NCBI GenBank assembly: GCA_964596105.1
Contig: CAZQRT010000021.1
Span: forward strand, 1-19,508
Length of the DNA stretch: 19,508 bases
Direction: 5' to 3'
Origin: CAJUOR01 sp964596105
Lineage (GTDB): Bacteria; Bacillota_I; Bacilli_A; Erysipelotrichales; Coprobacillaceae
The notes beneath the pieces are model-generated. The model ran no database searches. It worked only from the letters and a program-made list of their open reading frames with translations, and was not told where the DNA came from. Position numbers and translations under genes: made by a program. This document shows, piece by piece, positions 1 through 7,751 of this stretch (positions within the stretch are counted from its first letter, which is position 1; every line of letters begins with the position of its first letter).

Positions 1-684
1 TCTTTCGGCGTATGCGAAAACGGGGAAAGCGTGTATCTTCTCCTTTCGTGGTGTGACGGTAAAGAAGCAAAAGAAGCGCTTTATCATATGAGCGATGCCG
101 AACAATACGCGTTCGGTCAAAAAGCGGCAGGTATTTTGAAGCGGATGGAAACCATCGATTACAGACCGGCTTCTCCCGAATGGGCAAAAAGCTATGGAGA
201 GCGCGTTGACTGGTATATCGAGCTTTACCGAAACTGCGGATACACATTTAACGGCGATGATGTCATTATTTCTTACCTGCAGACACAGCAGAATCATATC
301 GGAAAGCGCCCTACTGCATTGATGCACATGGATTTTCAAACAGATAACATGATCATATCTCCCAATGGTGAATTGTTCATCATTGATTTTCAGATGTGCG
401 GCACATGCGATCCCTATCTTGTCATGACCGGAGCCGGTGTAAGCGCGATGTACAGCGTTCCATTTGCCATGGGACAGATGGACGGATATTTCGGCAAGAC
501 TGTGCCGGAAGATTTTTGGGAAAAGTATCATTATTACATGCTTGCGGAAATGCTCTATTCTTTTACGGTCGGAGTGAAAATGGAGGAAGAACGGGAAGAA
601 ACAATTCATATGTTCGATGACGAAGTGAATGTAATCAAATCTCGCGGTTCCGATATCCCGACATGGTATAAAAAGATAGGCTAA
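1..684 (+). CDS. Aminoglycoside phosphotransferase (APH)-family kinase, 5' end missing
   Basis: The reading frame is open from base 1, so the gene begins outside the window; the GTG at 31 is internal. The visible ~227 residues form the C-terminal lobe of an APH/choline-kinase-like fold. The Brenner catalytic loop is present (HMDFQTDN, the HxDxxxxN pattern, about base 319), followed by the metal-binding IIDF about 13 residues later. Family members use ATP or GTP to phosphorylate hydroxyls of small molecules, including aminoglycosides, choline and sugars. The substrate cannot be read from sequence; many such Firmicutes genes are not resistance determinants. It is the only intact-looking + strand gene and converges on a broken recombinase, so it may be mobile cargo. 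The family call is firm; substrate and resistance role are unknown. Confidence 0.85.
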   Translation, partial: SFGVCENGESVYLLLSWCDGKEAKEALYHMSDAEQYAFGQKAAGILKRMETIDYRPASPEWAKSYGERVDWYIELYRNCGYTFNGDDVIISYLQTQQNHIGKRPTALMHMDFQTDNMIISPNGELFIIDFQMCGTCDPYLVMTGAGVSAMYSVPFAMGQMDGYFGKTVPEDFWEKYHYYMLAEMLYSFTVGVKMEEEREETIHMFDDEVNVIKSRGSDIPTWYKKIG

Positions 685-712
685 TAACGTGAATTTTAGC
701 TTTATAGAAAAC

Positions 713-745
713 ACCTCCCGACCTTTGCAGCCGAGAGGTATTTTT
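713..745 (+). terminator. Intrinsic terminator after the APH-like gene
   Basis: Arms ACCTC (713-717) and GAGGT (735-739), extended by an inner CG/CG pair, are followed by ATTTTT. The hairpin lies between two converging genes and could also stop minus-strand transcription, though the T-run there is shorter. The 5-bp stem is weak. Confidence 0.5.
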
Positions 746-1440
746 ACGCCTTTATTTCGGTCCCGTCCTTCAAAGTCACCCGGACATCATCCTTGCCGTA
801 CACCGTGTAGTAGTCGACAAATCGGATGAACCGTTCTGTCTCGAATTTGGTAACGGAACCGTCCAGAGATTGCAGCTCTTTCAGAAAATCGGCAATCGTC
901 GCCTTGAGCACGACCTTGTCATCAATCTGCACCGTGACAAGTTCCAGCCCTGCCTTGACGAAATCGAACCGTTTCTGGTATTCCGTCTGGTCGAGGGCGA
1001 TGCGGGCGTTTTCGTAAATGCACTCGTTCATCTGCTCTGACGCGGCGTTCAGTTTCGCCTCCAGTTCGCTCCATTCCTGCTCCATATCGGAAGAGTCGAG
1101 AACGGTATCGACAATCTCCGAAAACAAAGCGATGACGTCCGCTCCCCCATCAAGCAGCTGGTTGACCGCAGTACCTCGTCCGTGAAGTGTGATGTGGAAC
1201 ATTTTTCTTCGCCGGGAAGCTTGTGGTTGCATTGCCATACGGTTTGGCGGTATTTGTCGTTTGAGTGCCAGACCTTGGAGCCGCACCAGCCGCTGGGACT
1301 CGGTATTCCTTCCTCCGTTAGCCTGACTGCGATGCTGTAGGGCATCATGCCTTGCAGGAACAGGAAGTAAATCTTCCTGACGGTGTCAGCCTCTTTCTTA
1401 TTTACCACGATGTGGCAACTGCATCGGTGGGCCCGATTTC
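744..1440 (-). pseudogene. Large serine recombinase remnant (internal deletion and frameshift)
   Basis: Two minus-strand frames together spell the C-terminal half of a large serine recombinase, the type that moves Tn916-like and other integrative elements. From about 1411 the frame reads VVNKKEADTVRKIY and GIPSPSG, the start of the 'Recombinase' domain. It then jumps straight to SKVWHSNDKYRQTVWQCN, the second half of the zinc-ribbon domain, so roughly 80 or more residues normally in between are deleted. At about 1166-1176 the frame shifts; after DEVLR the match continues in the next frame as AVNQLLDGG and runs through the coiled-coil tail to the stop at 744. A TGA near 1440 closes the frame upstream and the catalytic resolvase domain is absent. 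It cannot be functional. The domain call rests on remembered family sequence. Confidence 0.85.
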
Positions 1441-1507
1441 AAGCGCTTCTTCTTCAGAAGCAATCAATGAGACGATAAATGGGGGAACAAATGGGGCCAT
1501 AAACGAG
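1409..1507 (+). pseudogene. Possible tail fragment of an AlbA_2/RecG-like DNA-binding ATPase
   Basis: On the + strand this stretch encodes a linker-like peptide with NETINGGTNGAINE just before the gap. Runs of INGTIN/INETIN occur near the C-terminus of some putative AlbA_2-domain ATP-binding proteins in gut Firmicutes. The fragment is cut by the N-run, has no start, and overlaps the decayed recombinase end. This is a weak, memory-based call. Confidence 0.2.
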
Positions 1508-1607
1508 NNNNNNNNNNNNNNNNNNNNNNNNNNNNNNNNNNNNNNNNNNNNNNNNNNNNNNNNNNNNNNNNNNNNNNNNNNNNNNNNNNNNNNNNNNNNN
1601 NNNNNNN
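1508..1607. other. Assembly gap (100 N)
   Basis: Exactly 100 ambiguous bases, the conventional length for a scaffold gap of unknown size. Open frames reading across it, including any rubrerythrin tail continuing to about 1454, are artefacts. Confidence 0.98.
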
Positions 1608-2113
1608 GGATGAGCGCATACCGGACAAACCTCCGGAGCCTCCTTGCCGATCACGATATGTCCGCAGTTGCTGCACTGCCACATCATATCGCCGTCCCGG
1701 CTGAAAACCAGGCCCCCTTCGATATTTTCTAACAGTTTGCGGTAACGGGCCTCATGCTCCTTCTCAATCGCCCCAACCATCGTAAACAGGGAAGCGATGT
1801 GATCAAAGCCCTCCTCCTTCGCCTCTTTAGCCATGCGGGCATACATATCGGTCCACTCATAATTCTCCCCGGCAGCCGCGTCCTTCAGGTTCTCGGTTGT
1901 CGCCGGTACCTCCCCGTCATGCAATAGCTTAAACCAGATCTTGGCATGCTCCTTCTCGTTATTAGCCGTTTCCTCAAACAGCTTCGCGATCTGCACATAG
2001 CCATCCTTCTTCGCCTTGCTGGCATAATAAGTGTACTTGTTGCGCGCCTGACTCTCTCCCGCGAAAGCCTCCTGCAAATTCTTCTCCGTCTTTGTTCCCT
2101 TTAATGCTGTCAT
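1608..2113 (-). CDS. rbr: Rubrerythrin, 3' end lost in the assembly gap
   Basis: Rubrerythrin is a cytosolic non-haem iron peroxidase that reduces H2O2 to water in anaerobes. The ferritin-like four-helix domain carries the di-iron glutamates and histidine in EAFAGESQARNKY, EETANNEKEHAK and GAIEKEHEARY. It is followed by a rubredoxin-like FeS4 domain with CSNC and CPVC. The last readable residues are CPVCAHP; the usual tail is only about a dozen more residues, so the stop should lie just inside the gap. The start is set at ATG 2113, preceded by a strong AGGAGG, rather than the longer in-frame extension inside perR. The ATG overlaps the perR stop (ATGA), so the two are translationally coupled and share the PerR-controlled promoter. 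Confidence 0.96.
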
Positions 2114-2496
2114 GTTGTCTCCTCCTTCTTTTTGACACACTCCGGACATAATCCCCTCATCACCATAGTCCTCTCCTCCACCACATAACCCGCCAGATCA
2201 ATCTTCGGCCAGCTGACCGGAACATCAAAGATCCGCCCGCACATCCGGCACTGAAAATGAGCGTGCGGGGCGAGATTCAAATCATAACGCTCCCCGCCCT
2301 CATCGACATGAATGCGCTTGATTTCATGACACTCACATAGAAGCGCCAAATTGCGGTAAACCGTCCCGCGACTCACGCGCGGATACGACTTCGCGATCCA
2401 GTCGTAAACATCATCGGCCTTCGGATGCGAACCATCCAAAGCCGCCATAGCCTCACGCACCAGATCACGCTGGGTGGTATTTCTGACTGCTTTCAT
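2110..2496 (-). CDS. perR: Peroxide-responsive Fur-family repressor (PerR)
   Basis: A Fur-family metalloregulator of 128 aa. The N-terminal winged helix includes HPKADDVYDWI and the recognition segment VSRGTVYRNL. The C-terminal dimer domain has HAHF (regulatory metal histidines) and two structural zinc pairs, CRMC (residues 83-86) and CPEC (117-120). The histidine in HPKADDVY matches the one oxidised by peroxide in Bacillus PerR, and the downstream gene is rubrerythrin, so PerR is preferred over Fur or Zur. The start at 2496 (MKAV) is chosen because AAGGA sits 9 nt upstream; the ATG at 2505 would have that site touching it. A palindromic operator overlaps the presumed transcription start, implying autorepression released by peroxide. 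Confidence 0.9.
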   Translation of the reverse strand: MKAVRNTTQRDLVREAMAALDGSHPKADDVYDWIAKSYPRVSRGTVYRNLALLCECHEIKRIHVDEGGERYDLNLAPHAHFQCRMCGRIFDVPVSWPKIDLAGYVVEERTMVMRGLCPECVKKKEETT

Positions 2497-2508
2497 AAGA
2501 ATCATTCC

Positions 2509-2531
2509 TTATTAGGATCATATCCTATTAA
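2509..2531 (-). promoter_or_regulatory. Putative PerR operator
   Basis: On the minus strand TTAATAGGAT and ATCCTAATAA flank a 3-nt centre; 9 of 10 arm positions pair. It begins 1 bp downstream of the -10 box, covering the expected start of transcription, an ideal place for a repressor. Its AT-rich TTAnTA.. ends resemble the inverted-repeat architecture of Fur/PerR boxes. Assignment to PerR comes from position, not from a consensus search. Confidence 0.72.
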
Positions 2532-2532
2532 G

Positions 2533-2561
2533 AGGATACCAGAAACTTAAATGGCTGTCAA
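2533..2561 (-). promoter_or_regulatory. SigA promoter of perR-rbr
   Basis: A perfect TTGACA -35 (complement at 2556-2561), a 17-nt spacer and -10 TATCCT (2533-2538, 4/6). Transcription should start at about 2526, inside the operator. Confidence 0.75.
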
Positions 2562-2573
2562 CACATATAAATT

Positions 2574-2597
2574 AAAAAAAGCGCGTAAAGCGCTTTT
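2574..2597 (-). terminator. Intrinsic terminator after the peroxiredoxin-like gene
   Basis: The 8-bp perfect stem AAAAGCGC/GCGCTTTT has a 5-nt loop. On the minus strand it is followed by a T-run (complement of the A-run at 2574-2580). It lies 34 bp after the stop at 2631 and separates that unit from perR. Confidence 0.85.
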
Positions 2598-2630
2598 CAT
2601 ACAAACTATCCTGAGAAAAAAGAGAACCAC

Positions 2631-3173
2631 CTAAAGCATTTCTAAAACATCATCAACACTCGGCATATCCATGATCGACTTGGCGTAATGAGCATAACTG
2701 ATCGTGCCGTCCTTCTCAACGATAAACAGCGCCGGCAGCTGCGCCTCATCACCCTCATAATCGCCATGCTTAAAACCTAACTCCCCGGCCTTCTGACTCT
2801 TCGCCTGAAGCTTCTCCAGGCCGTCCCCCAGAAGCTCCTCCTTGCTCTTCGCCGGTAAAATATCAAGCGCCTGATAAATCTTCATTTCCGGATCACAGAT
2901 AATCTCAAAAGGCAGATCCACGTCCGCTAAATCCTTTTTGATATGCGCCGTGTCACTTTGCATCACCACATAAACCTGAGCGCCCTTATCCTTAAACTCC
3001 TGATAACGCTGCGTGATGAGATGAACATCATAACGGCAGACCGTGCAGCCGATATAACGCAGCACCCATAAAACCGTCTTGCCCTCTAAGCAGTCATACA
3101 AAGACTGACCGCTCTTCGTGGCCGTATCAAAAACGAAATCAGGCATCTTCTCCCCGACACCAACTCTTGCCAT
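2631..3173 (-). CDS. AhpC/TSA-superfamily redoxin (peroxiredoxin-like)
   Basis: A 180-aa cytosolic thioredoxin-fold protein. The N-terminal strand with MPDFVFDTATKSG leads to the redox site GCTVCRYD (Cys43 and Cys46), and a later ALFIVEKDGTI strand is typical of redoxins. The motif is CxxC and lacks the PxxxTxxC of classical 2-Cys peroxiredoxins, so it fits the 'peroxiredoxin-like' branch; whether it reduces peroxide or acts as a thiol oxidoreductase cannot be decided here. AGGAGG lies 8 nt before the ATG and overlaps the stop of the upstream rpiR-type gene, so it is the last gene of a three-gene operon. It adjoins, but does not share a transcript with, perR-rbr. Confidence 0.85.
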   Translation of the reverse strand: MARVGVGEKMPDFVFDTATKSGQSLYDCLEGKTVLWVLRYIGCTVCRYDVHLITQRYQEFKDKGAQVYVVMQSDTAHIKKDLADVDLPFEIICDPEMKIYQALDILPAKSKEELLGDGLEKLQAKSQKAGELGFKHGDYEGDEAQLPALFIVEKDGTISYAHYAKSIMDMPSVDDVLEML

Positions 3174-3185
3174 CTTCTTTACCTC

Positions 3186-3941
3186 CTAACCGATATAATA
3201 CTGCTGATAATAATGAACTCTTAAAAGATCAAAAATCGTCAGAATCTGATGATTGAAATTCAAACCGTCAAACTTGCCCGGAACCTGCAGGACATAATTG
3301 GAAATCTTATACTCCGGACGCATATAAGTCTTATTCTGCGTGATCAAAATGGAAGTCGCCTTGTCAACCCCCACTTCTTTTCGAATCTGCAAGAAAGAAG
3401 CCATCGAACGGCCGGTCGCGGAAATGAAAATCACGACATCCCTGTCAGTCAGCTGCACCGAATGGTCAAAATTATGATACTGCAGAACCGTCTTGCCAAA
3501 AGTGATCAAATCCGTCTGAAACTCCACGGAAATGCACAGAGGATACAAAGCGCCGATGATAAAAATGCGGTCCGCCTTGTCAATCGCCTCACAGATCGTC
3601 GAGATATACTGACGCATCTCCTCATCGGAAATACTCTTCTCCATGCCGGCGATAATGTCATCACTGTTGACATCCAGCATGCGCGCGCGAATCTGATCCA
3701 GCCGCACAAAATGATTCTTGATCAGCGTTTCCTTGAAAGAGTCAAAATCCTTAAAACCTAAAAGGGCAATAAACGAAAGGATCTCCTCCTCACTCAGTCC
3801 GCTCTTCTCGATCACATCCGCGAACGTGTAATCCTCAAAGTCCAGATAATGCGTCACCACAAACTTACAGAACTGATAGCGATAGTCGATAAACAGCGTG
3901 CCATTTAAATAAGTCAGAATGCGACTCAGTAATATGTTCAT
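3186..3941 (-). CDS. RpiR/MurR-family transcriptional regulator
   Basis: A 251-aa protein. An N-terminal all-helical HTH_6-like domain (about residues 1-75; TFADVIEKSGLSEEEILSFIALLGF is the helix-turn-helix region) precedes a SIS sugar-phosphate-binding domain (about 105-240). The SIS domain shows ADRIFIIGA and VVIFISATGRS, the usual phosphosugar loop. RpiR proteins sense sugar phosphates and control sugar or cell-wall-sugar catabolism; no sugar genes lie beside this one, so its regulon is probably elsewhere. The HTH is less typical than the SIS half. Its start overlaps the metallophosphatase stop (ATGA) and a GAGGA lies just upstream, so the two are coupled. Confidence 0.85.
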   Translation of the reverse strand: MNILLSRILTYLNGTLFIDYRYQFCKFVVTHYLDFEDYTFADVIEKSGLSEEEILSFIALLGFKDFDSFKETLIKNHFVRLDQIRARMLDVNSDDIIAGMEKSISDEEMRQYISTICEAIDKADRIFIIGALYPLCISVEFQTDLITFGKTVLQYHNFDHSVQLTDRDVVIFISATGRSMASFLQIRKEVGVDKATSILITQNKTYMRPEYKISNYVLQVPGKFDGLNFNHQILTIFDLLRVHYYQQYYIG

Positions 3942-4687
3942 TCCTCTTCCTCCATTTCACTCTTCTTGATCACAAACACTTCTTTGGTATTCAGGCAAAT
4001 GCAATTTAACTGCCCCTCCTCAAAAGGGCCGAGACCGCCGTCAATACCGACCTTGTCATGGAACACGGGATCAACCCAGATATCAAAACAGTTGTCCTTC
4101 TGATTGAGATAATTGGTCGGAGTATGACCGAAAATGATGATCTTGTCATCCAGCCCCTTCGACATGAAGAAATACTCCCGCATCCAGGCGCACTCCTCCT
4201 CGGTCTGCTCATAAAGCCCCTTGTCAGGATTAATGCCGGCGTGAATCAAAACCAGATCCTGCCCGTTCACATTAAGCTCCACAAAACTCGGACACTTGTT
4301 GACATAATTGATCATCATCCGGTAAAACGCAGCGCGCACAATGCTGTAATCAAACTCATTCAGCGCCTGCTTGCGCAAATATCGGTGATAGCTCTCCTTC
4401 GTTTTCTTGCCCCCGTTGCGGCTCCACTGACGGCCGCTCACCGACTCCTCGTCATCGGCAATAAAAGCGTCACGCATCATAATCTCATGATTACCCTTCA
4501 AAAGGATCATATTATCCAGATGCTCCTGCAAAAAAAGATATATTTCCAGACTTTGCGGGCCGCGATCACAGCAGTCCCCTAAAATATACAGAAGATCGTC
4601 ATCGCTGAAATGAATCTTTTCCAGCATTTTCTTGAATATTTGGAAATGTCCATGCAAATCCGACAAGACGTAAATATTCTTTGGCAT
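3938..4687 (-). CDS. Metallophosphoesterase (Ser/Thr-phosphatase/ApaH-like)
   Basis: A 249-aa calcineurin-like phosphoesterase with all core metal motifs: DLHG (Asp10, His12), GDCCDRG (37-43), GNHE (65-68), a later IHAG histidine and GHTPT. These ligate two divalent metals. The PP2A/ApaH/PrpE-like group hydrolyses phosphoproteins or dinucleoside polyphosphates; the substrate is not predictable. Its position first in an operon with an RpiR regulator and a redoxin hints at stress or metabolite signalling, but that is inference. The start is ATG 4687, 8 nt after GGAGG; the upstream GTG at 4696 would overlap that site. Confidence 0.88.
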   Translation of the reverse strand: MPKNIYVLSDLHGHFQIFKKMLEKIHFSDDDLLYILGDCCDRGPQSLEIYLFLQEHLDNMILLKGNHEIMMRDAFIADDEESVSGRQWSRNGGKKTKESYHRYLRKQALNEFDYSIVRAAFYRMMINYVNKCPSFVELNVNGQDLVLIHAGINPDKGLYEQTEEECAWMREYFFMSKGLDDKIIIFGHTPTNYLNQKDNCFDIWVDPVFHDKVGIDGGLGPFEEGQLNCICLNTKEVFVIKKSEMEEEE

Positions 4688-4708
4688 CGCTTTCACCTCC
4701 CGACTATT

Positions 4709-4737
4709 ATTCTAATCTATTTTACTTCTTTAAACAA
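4709..4737 (-). promoter_or_regulatory. Promoter of the metallophosphatase operon
   Basis: -10 TAGAAT (4709-4714, 5/6) and a weak -35 TTGTTT (4732-4737) are separated by 17 nt in an AT-rich interval, just downstream of the preceding operon's terminator. Confidence 0.5.
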
Positions 4738-4739
4738 GC

Positions 4740-4764
4740 AAAAAAGCCAGGTTTGTCCCGGCTT
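4740..4764 (-). terminator. Intrinsic terminator overlapping the M23 gene stop codon
   Basis: Arms AAGCCGGG and CCTGGCTT (one mismatch, 5-nt loop) are followed by T6 on the minus strand. The 5' arm starts within the TAA of the M23 hydrolase gene. Confidence 0.85.
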
Positions 4765-6118
4765 AATAACGTGATCCAATCTCCTGGTACAAGGAATATC
4801 CAAACATCGCGCTGGCCTCTTCCCGGCACGGGATACCCTTCACCGAACAGCGGTTCGAATACGTGCTGCTCACCCCGAAAAACGAGCCGTACGAAGCAAA
4901 CCGCCGCGCCGCCTCGGTATAACCGATATCACCCAGATTCACGATGTCAATATGAACATGCGTGCCCGTCGAACTGCCCGAGTGACCCATATGCCCGATC
5001 ACCTCACCGCGCCCGACCTCAATGATATCACCGCTCGACCAGCCCAGAAAATTCTCATCAATCATATGCAGATAACGGATGCCGTAAGTCGTGCCATTCA
5101 TCTCGGTAATCATGACCATGTAATTGCCGGCCCCGCCGTTGCAGTAATTACCCAGATAACCGCCGTCACTCTGACAGCCGCCCGAATAATAAATCACCAG
5201 GGCGTCACAAGGCGCGAACAAATTAGAGCCATACATGCCCCCGATGTCCATGCCCATATGAATGCCGCCGTCCGGATACTGCCAGTTGGCCGCCGTGACA
5301 ATGCCCCACTGCACCGGCTGCGAGAAACCCGCCGAAGACACCGGCCCGTCGATATACCCGCCGCTGTTCTCCAGCGCCTGCTGGATGGACTCATTGATGC
5401 TCGCCATCTGCTCCTGGTATTCCGCGGACTGCTCATTGGCCTCGAAATTCTCGGCCTCCATCTCCGAAATCTGACTCGCCAAAGCCTCCGCCAGCTCATC
5501 ATGCTGCTGCTTCAGCTGCGCCAGCCGGTCCTGCTCCGCCTGCTCCTGGGCGCGGCTCTCCTCAACCTCTTTTTTATCATCATTCAAACCGGCGATCAAA
5601 TCCTGATCATATTCCGTCATCTCATCGATACTGGCCATGCGCCCGAAAAAATCATCGAGACTCACCGACCCCATCAGAAACTCCAGAAAAGCATTGGAAT
5701 TCACCGTCGACTGCAGCACATACATGCGCTCCCTGATCCGGCCGTCCTTTTCCGCGATACTGTCCTCCAGCCGCCCGATCTCCGCATTCAAGACATCGAT
5801 CTTCTGCTGCTGCTCGGCCATCTGGTGCTGGACATCGGAAATCATGATATAGACTTCCTCCAGCTCCGTACTCAGACTCGCGATCTTATCCTCATTGGCG
5901 CTGATCTCAGCATCCAGATCCTTCTGCTTTTCAGAAAGATAAGAGCGAAACTCCCGGCAGACCTGAATGTCGCTGCCCGCCAGTTCCTCACTCTCGCAAA
6001 GCTCATAATACTCATCTTCCCGGCCTTCAAAATCCTCCTCGGCCCGCACCGTCGGTTTCGGCGCGAACGAAAGCGTGAGCACACTTAAAGCAAAAAGTAA
6101 AAGAAAACCCCTCAGCAT
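4763..6118 (-). CDS. Secreted coiled-coil M23 murein hydrolase, FtsEX partner
   Basis: A 451-aa exported protein. The signal peptide (residues 1-26, cleavage after TVRA) is followed by a long coiled coil (about 55-255) and a LytM/M23 zinc peptidase domain (about 265-410). Metal and catalytic motifs are intact: HxxxD (His287, Asp291), His351 and HxH (His387, His389). It should cleave peptidoglycan cross-bridges at the division site. The ATG follows the ftsX stop directly (TAAATG), matching systems in which FtsX gates such a coiled-coil hydrolase: PcsB in streptococci (CHAP domain) or EnvC/LytM-type proteins elsewhere. Seven cysteines in the mature protein (41, 54, 304, 315, 326, 424, 431) are unusual for a Gram-positive exported enzyme. 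Family and context are firm; the exact bond cut is unknown. Confidence 0.93.
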   Translation of the reverse strand: MLRGFLLLFALSVLTLSFAPKPTVRAEEDFEGREDEYYELCESEELAGSDIQVCREFRSYLSEKQKDLDAEISANEDKIASLSTELEEVYIMISDVQHQMAEQQQKIDVLNAEIGRLEDSIAEKDGRIRERMYVLQSTVNSNAFLEFLMGSVSLDDFFGRMASIDEMTEYDQDLIAGLNDDKKEVEESRAQEQAEQDRLAQLKQQHDELAEALASQISEMEAENFEANEQSAEYQEQMASINESIQQALENSGGYIDGPVSSAGFSQPVQWGIVTAANWQYPDGGIHMGMDIGGMYGSNLFAPCDALVIYYSGGCQSDGGYLGNYCNGGAGNYMVMITEMNGTTYGIRYLHMIDENFLGWSSGDIIEVGRGEVIGHMGHSGSSTGTHVHIDIVNLGDIGYTEAARRFASYGSFFGVSSTYSNRCSVKGIPCREEASAMFGYSLYQEIGSRY

Positions 6119-7048
6119 TTAGAACTTCAGGAACTTTCTAACCGACATAAAACTTCCGACAAGACCCACCGAACAGCCCAATAGCACGAGAATGCCGCCA
6201 AACTGCAAGATAAACGGGAAAGGCGCCCGCAGCTGAATCAGATTCAGGGCAAACGATTGCCCGCTGCTCGTCAGATTATATAAGTAAGTATAGCCAAAAT
6301 ACAAAACGATCAAAGGAACAATCGACCCCAGAAGACCAATCAGCATACCCTCCACCATGAAAGGAATCCGGATATACCAGTTGCTGGCACCGACCATACG
6401 CATGATCGCGATCTCGTTGGAACGCGAAGCGATCGTGATTTTAATCGTATTGGAAATCATAAACAGCGCCGTGATCGTCAGACCTAAAATGACGATGCTG
6501 CCGAAATTGCGCACCGTGGCCAGACTGTTCACCAGCTGCATCGTACTCTCGCCGCCGTAATTCACCTTGTTCACCATCGGCAGATCCATGATTTTCTCCG
6601 CGATCTCATCGAGATAAGCGGCGTCATCAGCCTCCACCACAAACGCGTCGCCCAGCGGGTTGCCCTCGCCGCGGTACTCCGGACTGTCAAAAATGGCCCC
6701 GTCCTCACCGAAACTGGCGATCAGCTTGTCCATTTCCTCTTCCTTGCTGGAATAAGTGACCGCGGCGACATGATCGATCGCGTTCAGCTTTTCCAGCGTG
6801 TTGTCAATATCAGCCTGCTCCGCCTCGCGCTCCATCTTGACATGGATCGTCAGACTGTTTTCCACCTGATAAGTCATATCCTGAATCGAGACCGCCATCA
6901 GCCCGATCACCCCGATGATAATCAGAGTAATCGTAACCGCGAAAATGGAAGAAACCGACATCGCGCCATTTCGCCAGATATTCTTGACAGCCGTGGTGAT
7001 ATGCCGGGGCAGGTTGCGAAAACTGCTGTATATCTCCTTAAATATCAT
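6119..7048 (-). CDS. ftsX: Cell division permease-like protein FtsX
   Basis: A 309-aa membrane protein with the FtsX layout. The N-terminal cytoplasmic segment precedes TM1 (about 36-58), a large extracellular loop (about 60-180) and three TM segments in the C-terminal half (about 185-205, 235-257, 278-300). IKITIASRSNEIAIMRMVGAS after TM2 is the conserved cytoplasmic coupling region of this superfamily. It does not transport; it transmits FtsE ATPase cycles across the membrane to a murein hydrolase, here the M23 protein encoded next. Its start overlaps ftsE by 11 bp, with AGGAGG about 11 nt upstream, and its stop abuts the hydrolase ATG. The three genes are thus translationally linked. Confidence 0.95.
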   Translation of the reverse strand: MIFKEIYSSFRNLPRHITTAVKNIWRNGAMSVSSIFAVTITLIIIGVIGLMAVSIQDMTYQVENSLTIHVKMEREAEQADIDNTLEKLNAIDHVAAVTYSSKEEEMDKLIASFGEDGAIFDSPEYRGEGNPLGDAFVVEADDAAYLDEIAEKIMDLPMVNKVNYGGESTMQLVNSLATVRNFGSIVILGLTITALFMISNTIKITIASRSNEIAIMRMVGASNWYIRIPFMVEGMLIGLLGSIVPLIVLYFGYTYLYNLTSSGQSFALNLIQLRAPFPFILQFGGILVLLGCSVGLVGSFMSVRKFLKF

Positions 7049-7727
7049 AAACCGAGTATCCTCCTCCGGACGAATCTGAAGTCACACAGCCCTGCTCGAT
7101 ACGAATCGTCCGTTTCTTGTGACGGTTAACCATATTCTCATCATGCGTGACGACGAGCACCGTCGTCCCCTCCGCGTTAATGCGCTCCAGCGCGGCAAGA
7201 ATCTCCTCGCTGGTCTCCGGATCGAGATTTCCCGTCGGCTCATCGGCGACTAAAACCTTAGGCGCGTTGACAATCGCGCGGGCGATCGCGACACGCTGCT
7301 GCTGTCCGCCGGACAGCTGATTCGGGAAAGCGTTGGCCTTGTCCTCCAGACCGACCAGTTCCAGCGTGCGCCGCACCTTCCCGCGCACCTGGCGCCGCGG
7401 CGTGTCCGTGACCTCAAGGGCAAAAGCGACATTCTCAAAAACCGTCTTCTTTGGCAGCAGACGGTAATTCTGGAACACCACTCCGATATTGCGGCGGAAA
7501 TAAGGCACGCGCCGGTCCTTGATCTTGGACACATTGATGCCGGCGACAAACACCTTGCCGGAAGTCGCCACCTCTTCCCGGTACAGCAGTTTAATAAACG
7601 TCGACTTGCCCGAGCCGGTCGGCCCGATCACATAGACAAACTCGCCCGGGTCCACGGTTAAATTCACATCACTTAAAGCCCGAACCCCATTTTTATAGAC
7701 CTTTGTCACCCCGATGAGTCTGATCAT
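7038..7727 (-). CDS. ftsE: Cell division ATP-binding protein FtsE
   Basis: A 229-aa ABC ATPase with every catalytic motif: Walker A GPTGSGKST (35-43), Q-loop Gln86, signature LSGGQQQR (138-145), Walker B VLVADEP (158-164) and H-loop His195. VYKNGVRALSDVNL is typical of FtsE. It dimerises under FtsX and powers septal wall hydrolysis. The MIRL start at 7727 matches the family N-terminus and has GGTGA 5 nt upstream. The GTG at 7751 abuts the TATAAT and would leave no leader. Confidence 0.95.
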   Translation of the reverse strand: MIRLIGVTKVYKNGVRALSDVNLTVDPGEFVYVIGPTGSGKSTFIKLLYREEVATSGKVFVAGINVSKIKDRRVPYFRRNIGVVFQNYRLLPKKTVFENVAFALEVTDTPRRQVRGKVRRTLELVGLEDKANAFPNQLSGGQQQRVAIARAIVNAPKVLVADEPTGNLDPETSEEILAALERINAEGTTVLVVTHDENMVNRHKKRTIRIEQGCVTSDSSGGGYSVYDI

Positions 7728-7751
7728 GCCTTTCACCATCCATTCCGCCAC

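Noticed and set aside
1..684. Confirmed aminoglycoside resistance gene
   Set aside because: Only family motifs are visible and the N-terminal part is missing; most chromosomal APH-like kinases have other or unknown substrates.
1454..1507. Apparent C-terminal extension of rubrerythrin beyond the gap
   Set aside because: The frame passes through 100 N of unknown true length; rubrerythrin should end about a dozen residues after CPVCAH.
4952..6088. Long + strand open frame opposite the M23 gene
   Set aside because: Its His/Arg/Leu/Ile-rich composition is typical of the complement of a coiled-coil gene; no domain or ribosome site.
7728..7751. Upstream GTG/ATG starts for ftsE
   Set aside because: They lie on or directly after the TATAAT; FtsE homologues begin at the MIRL-type start.
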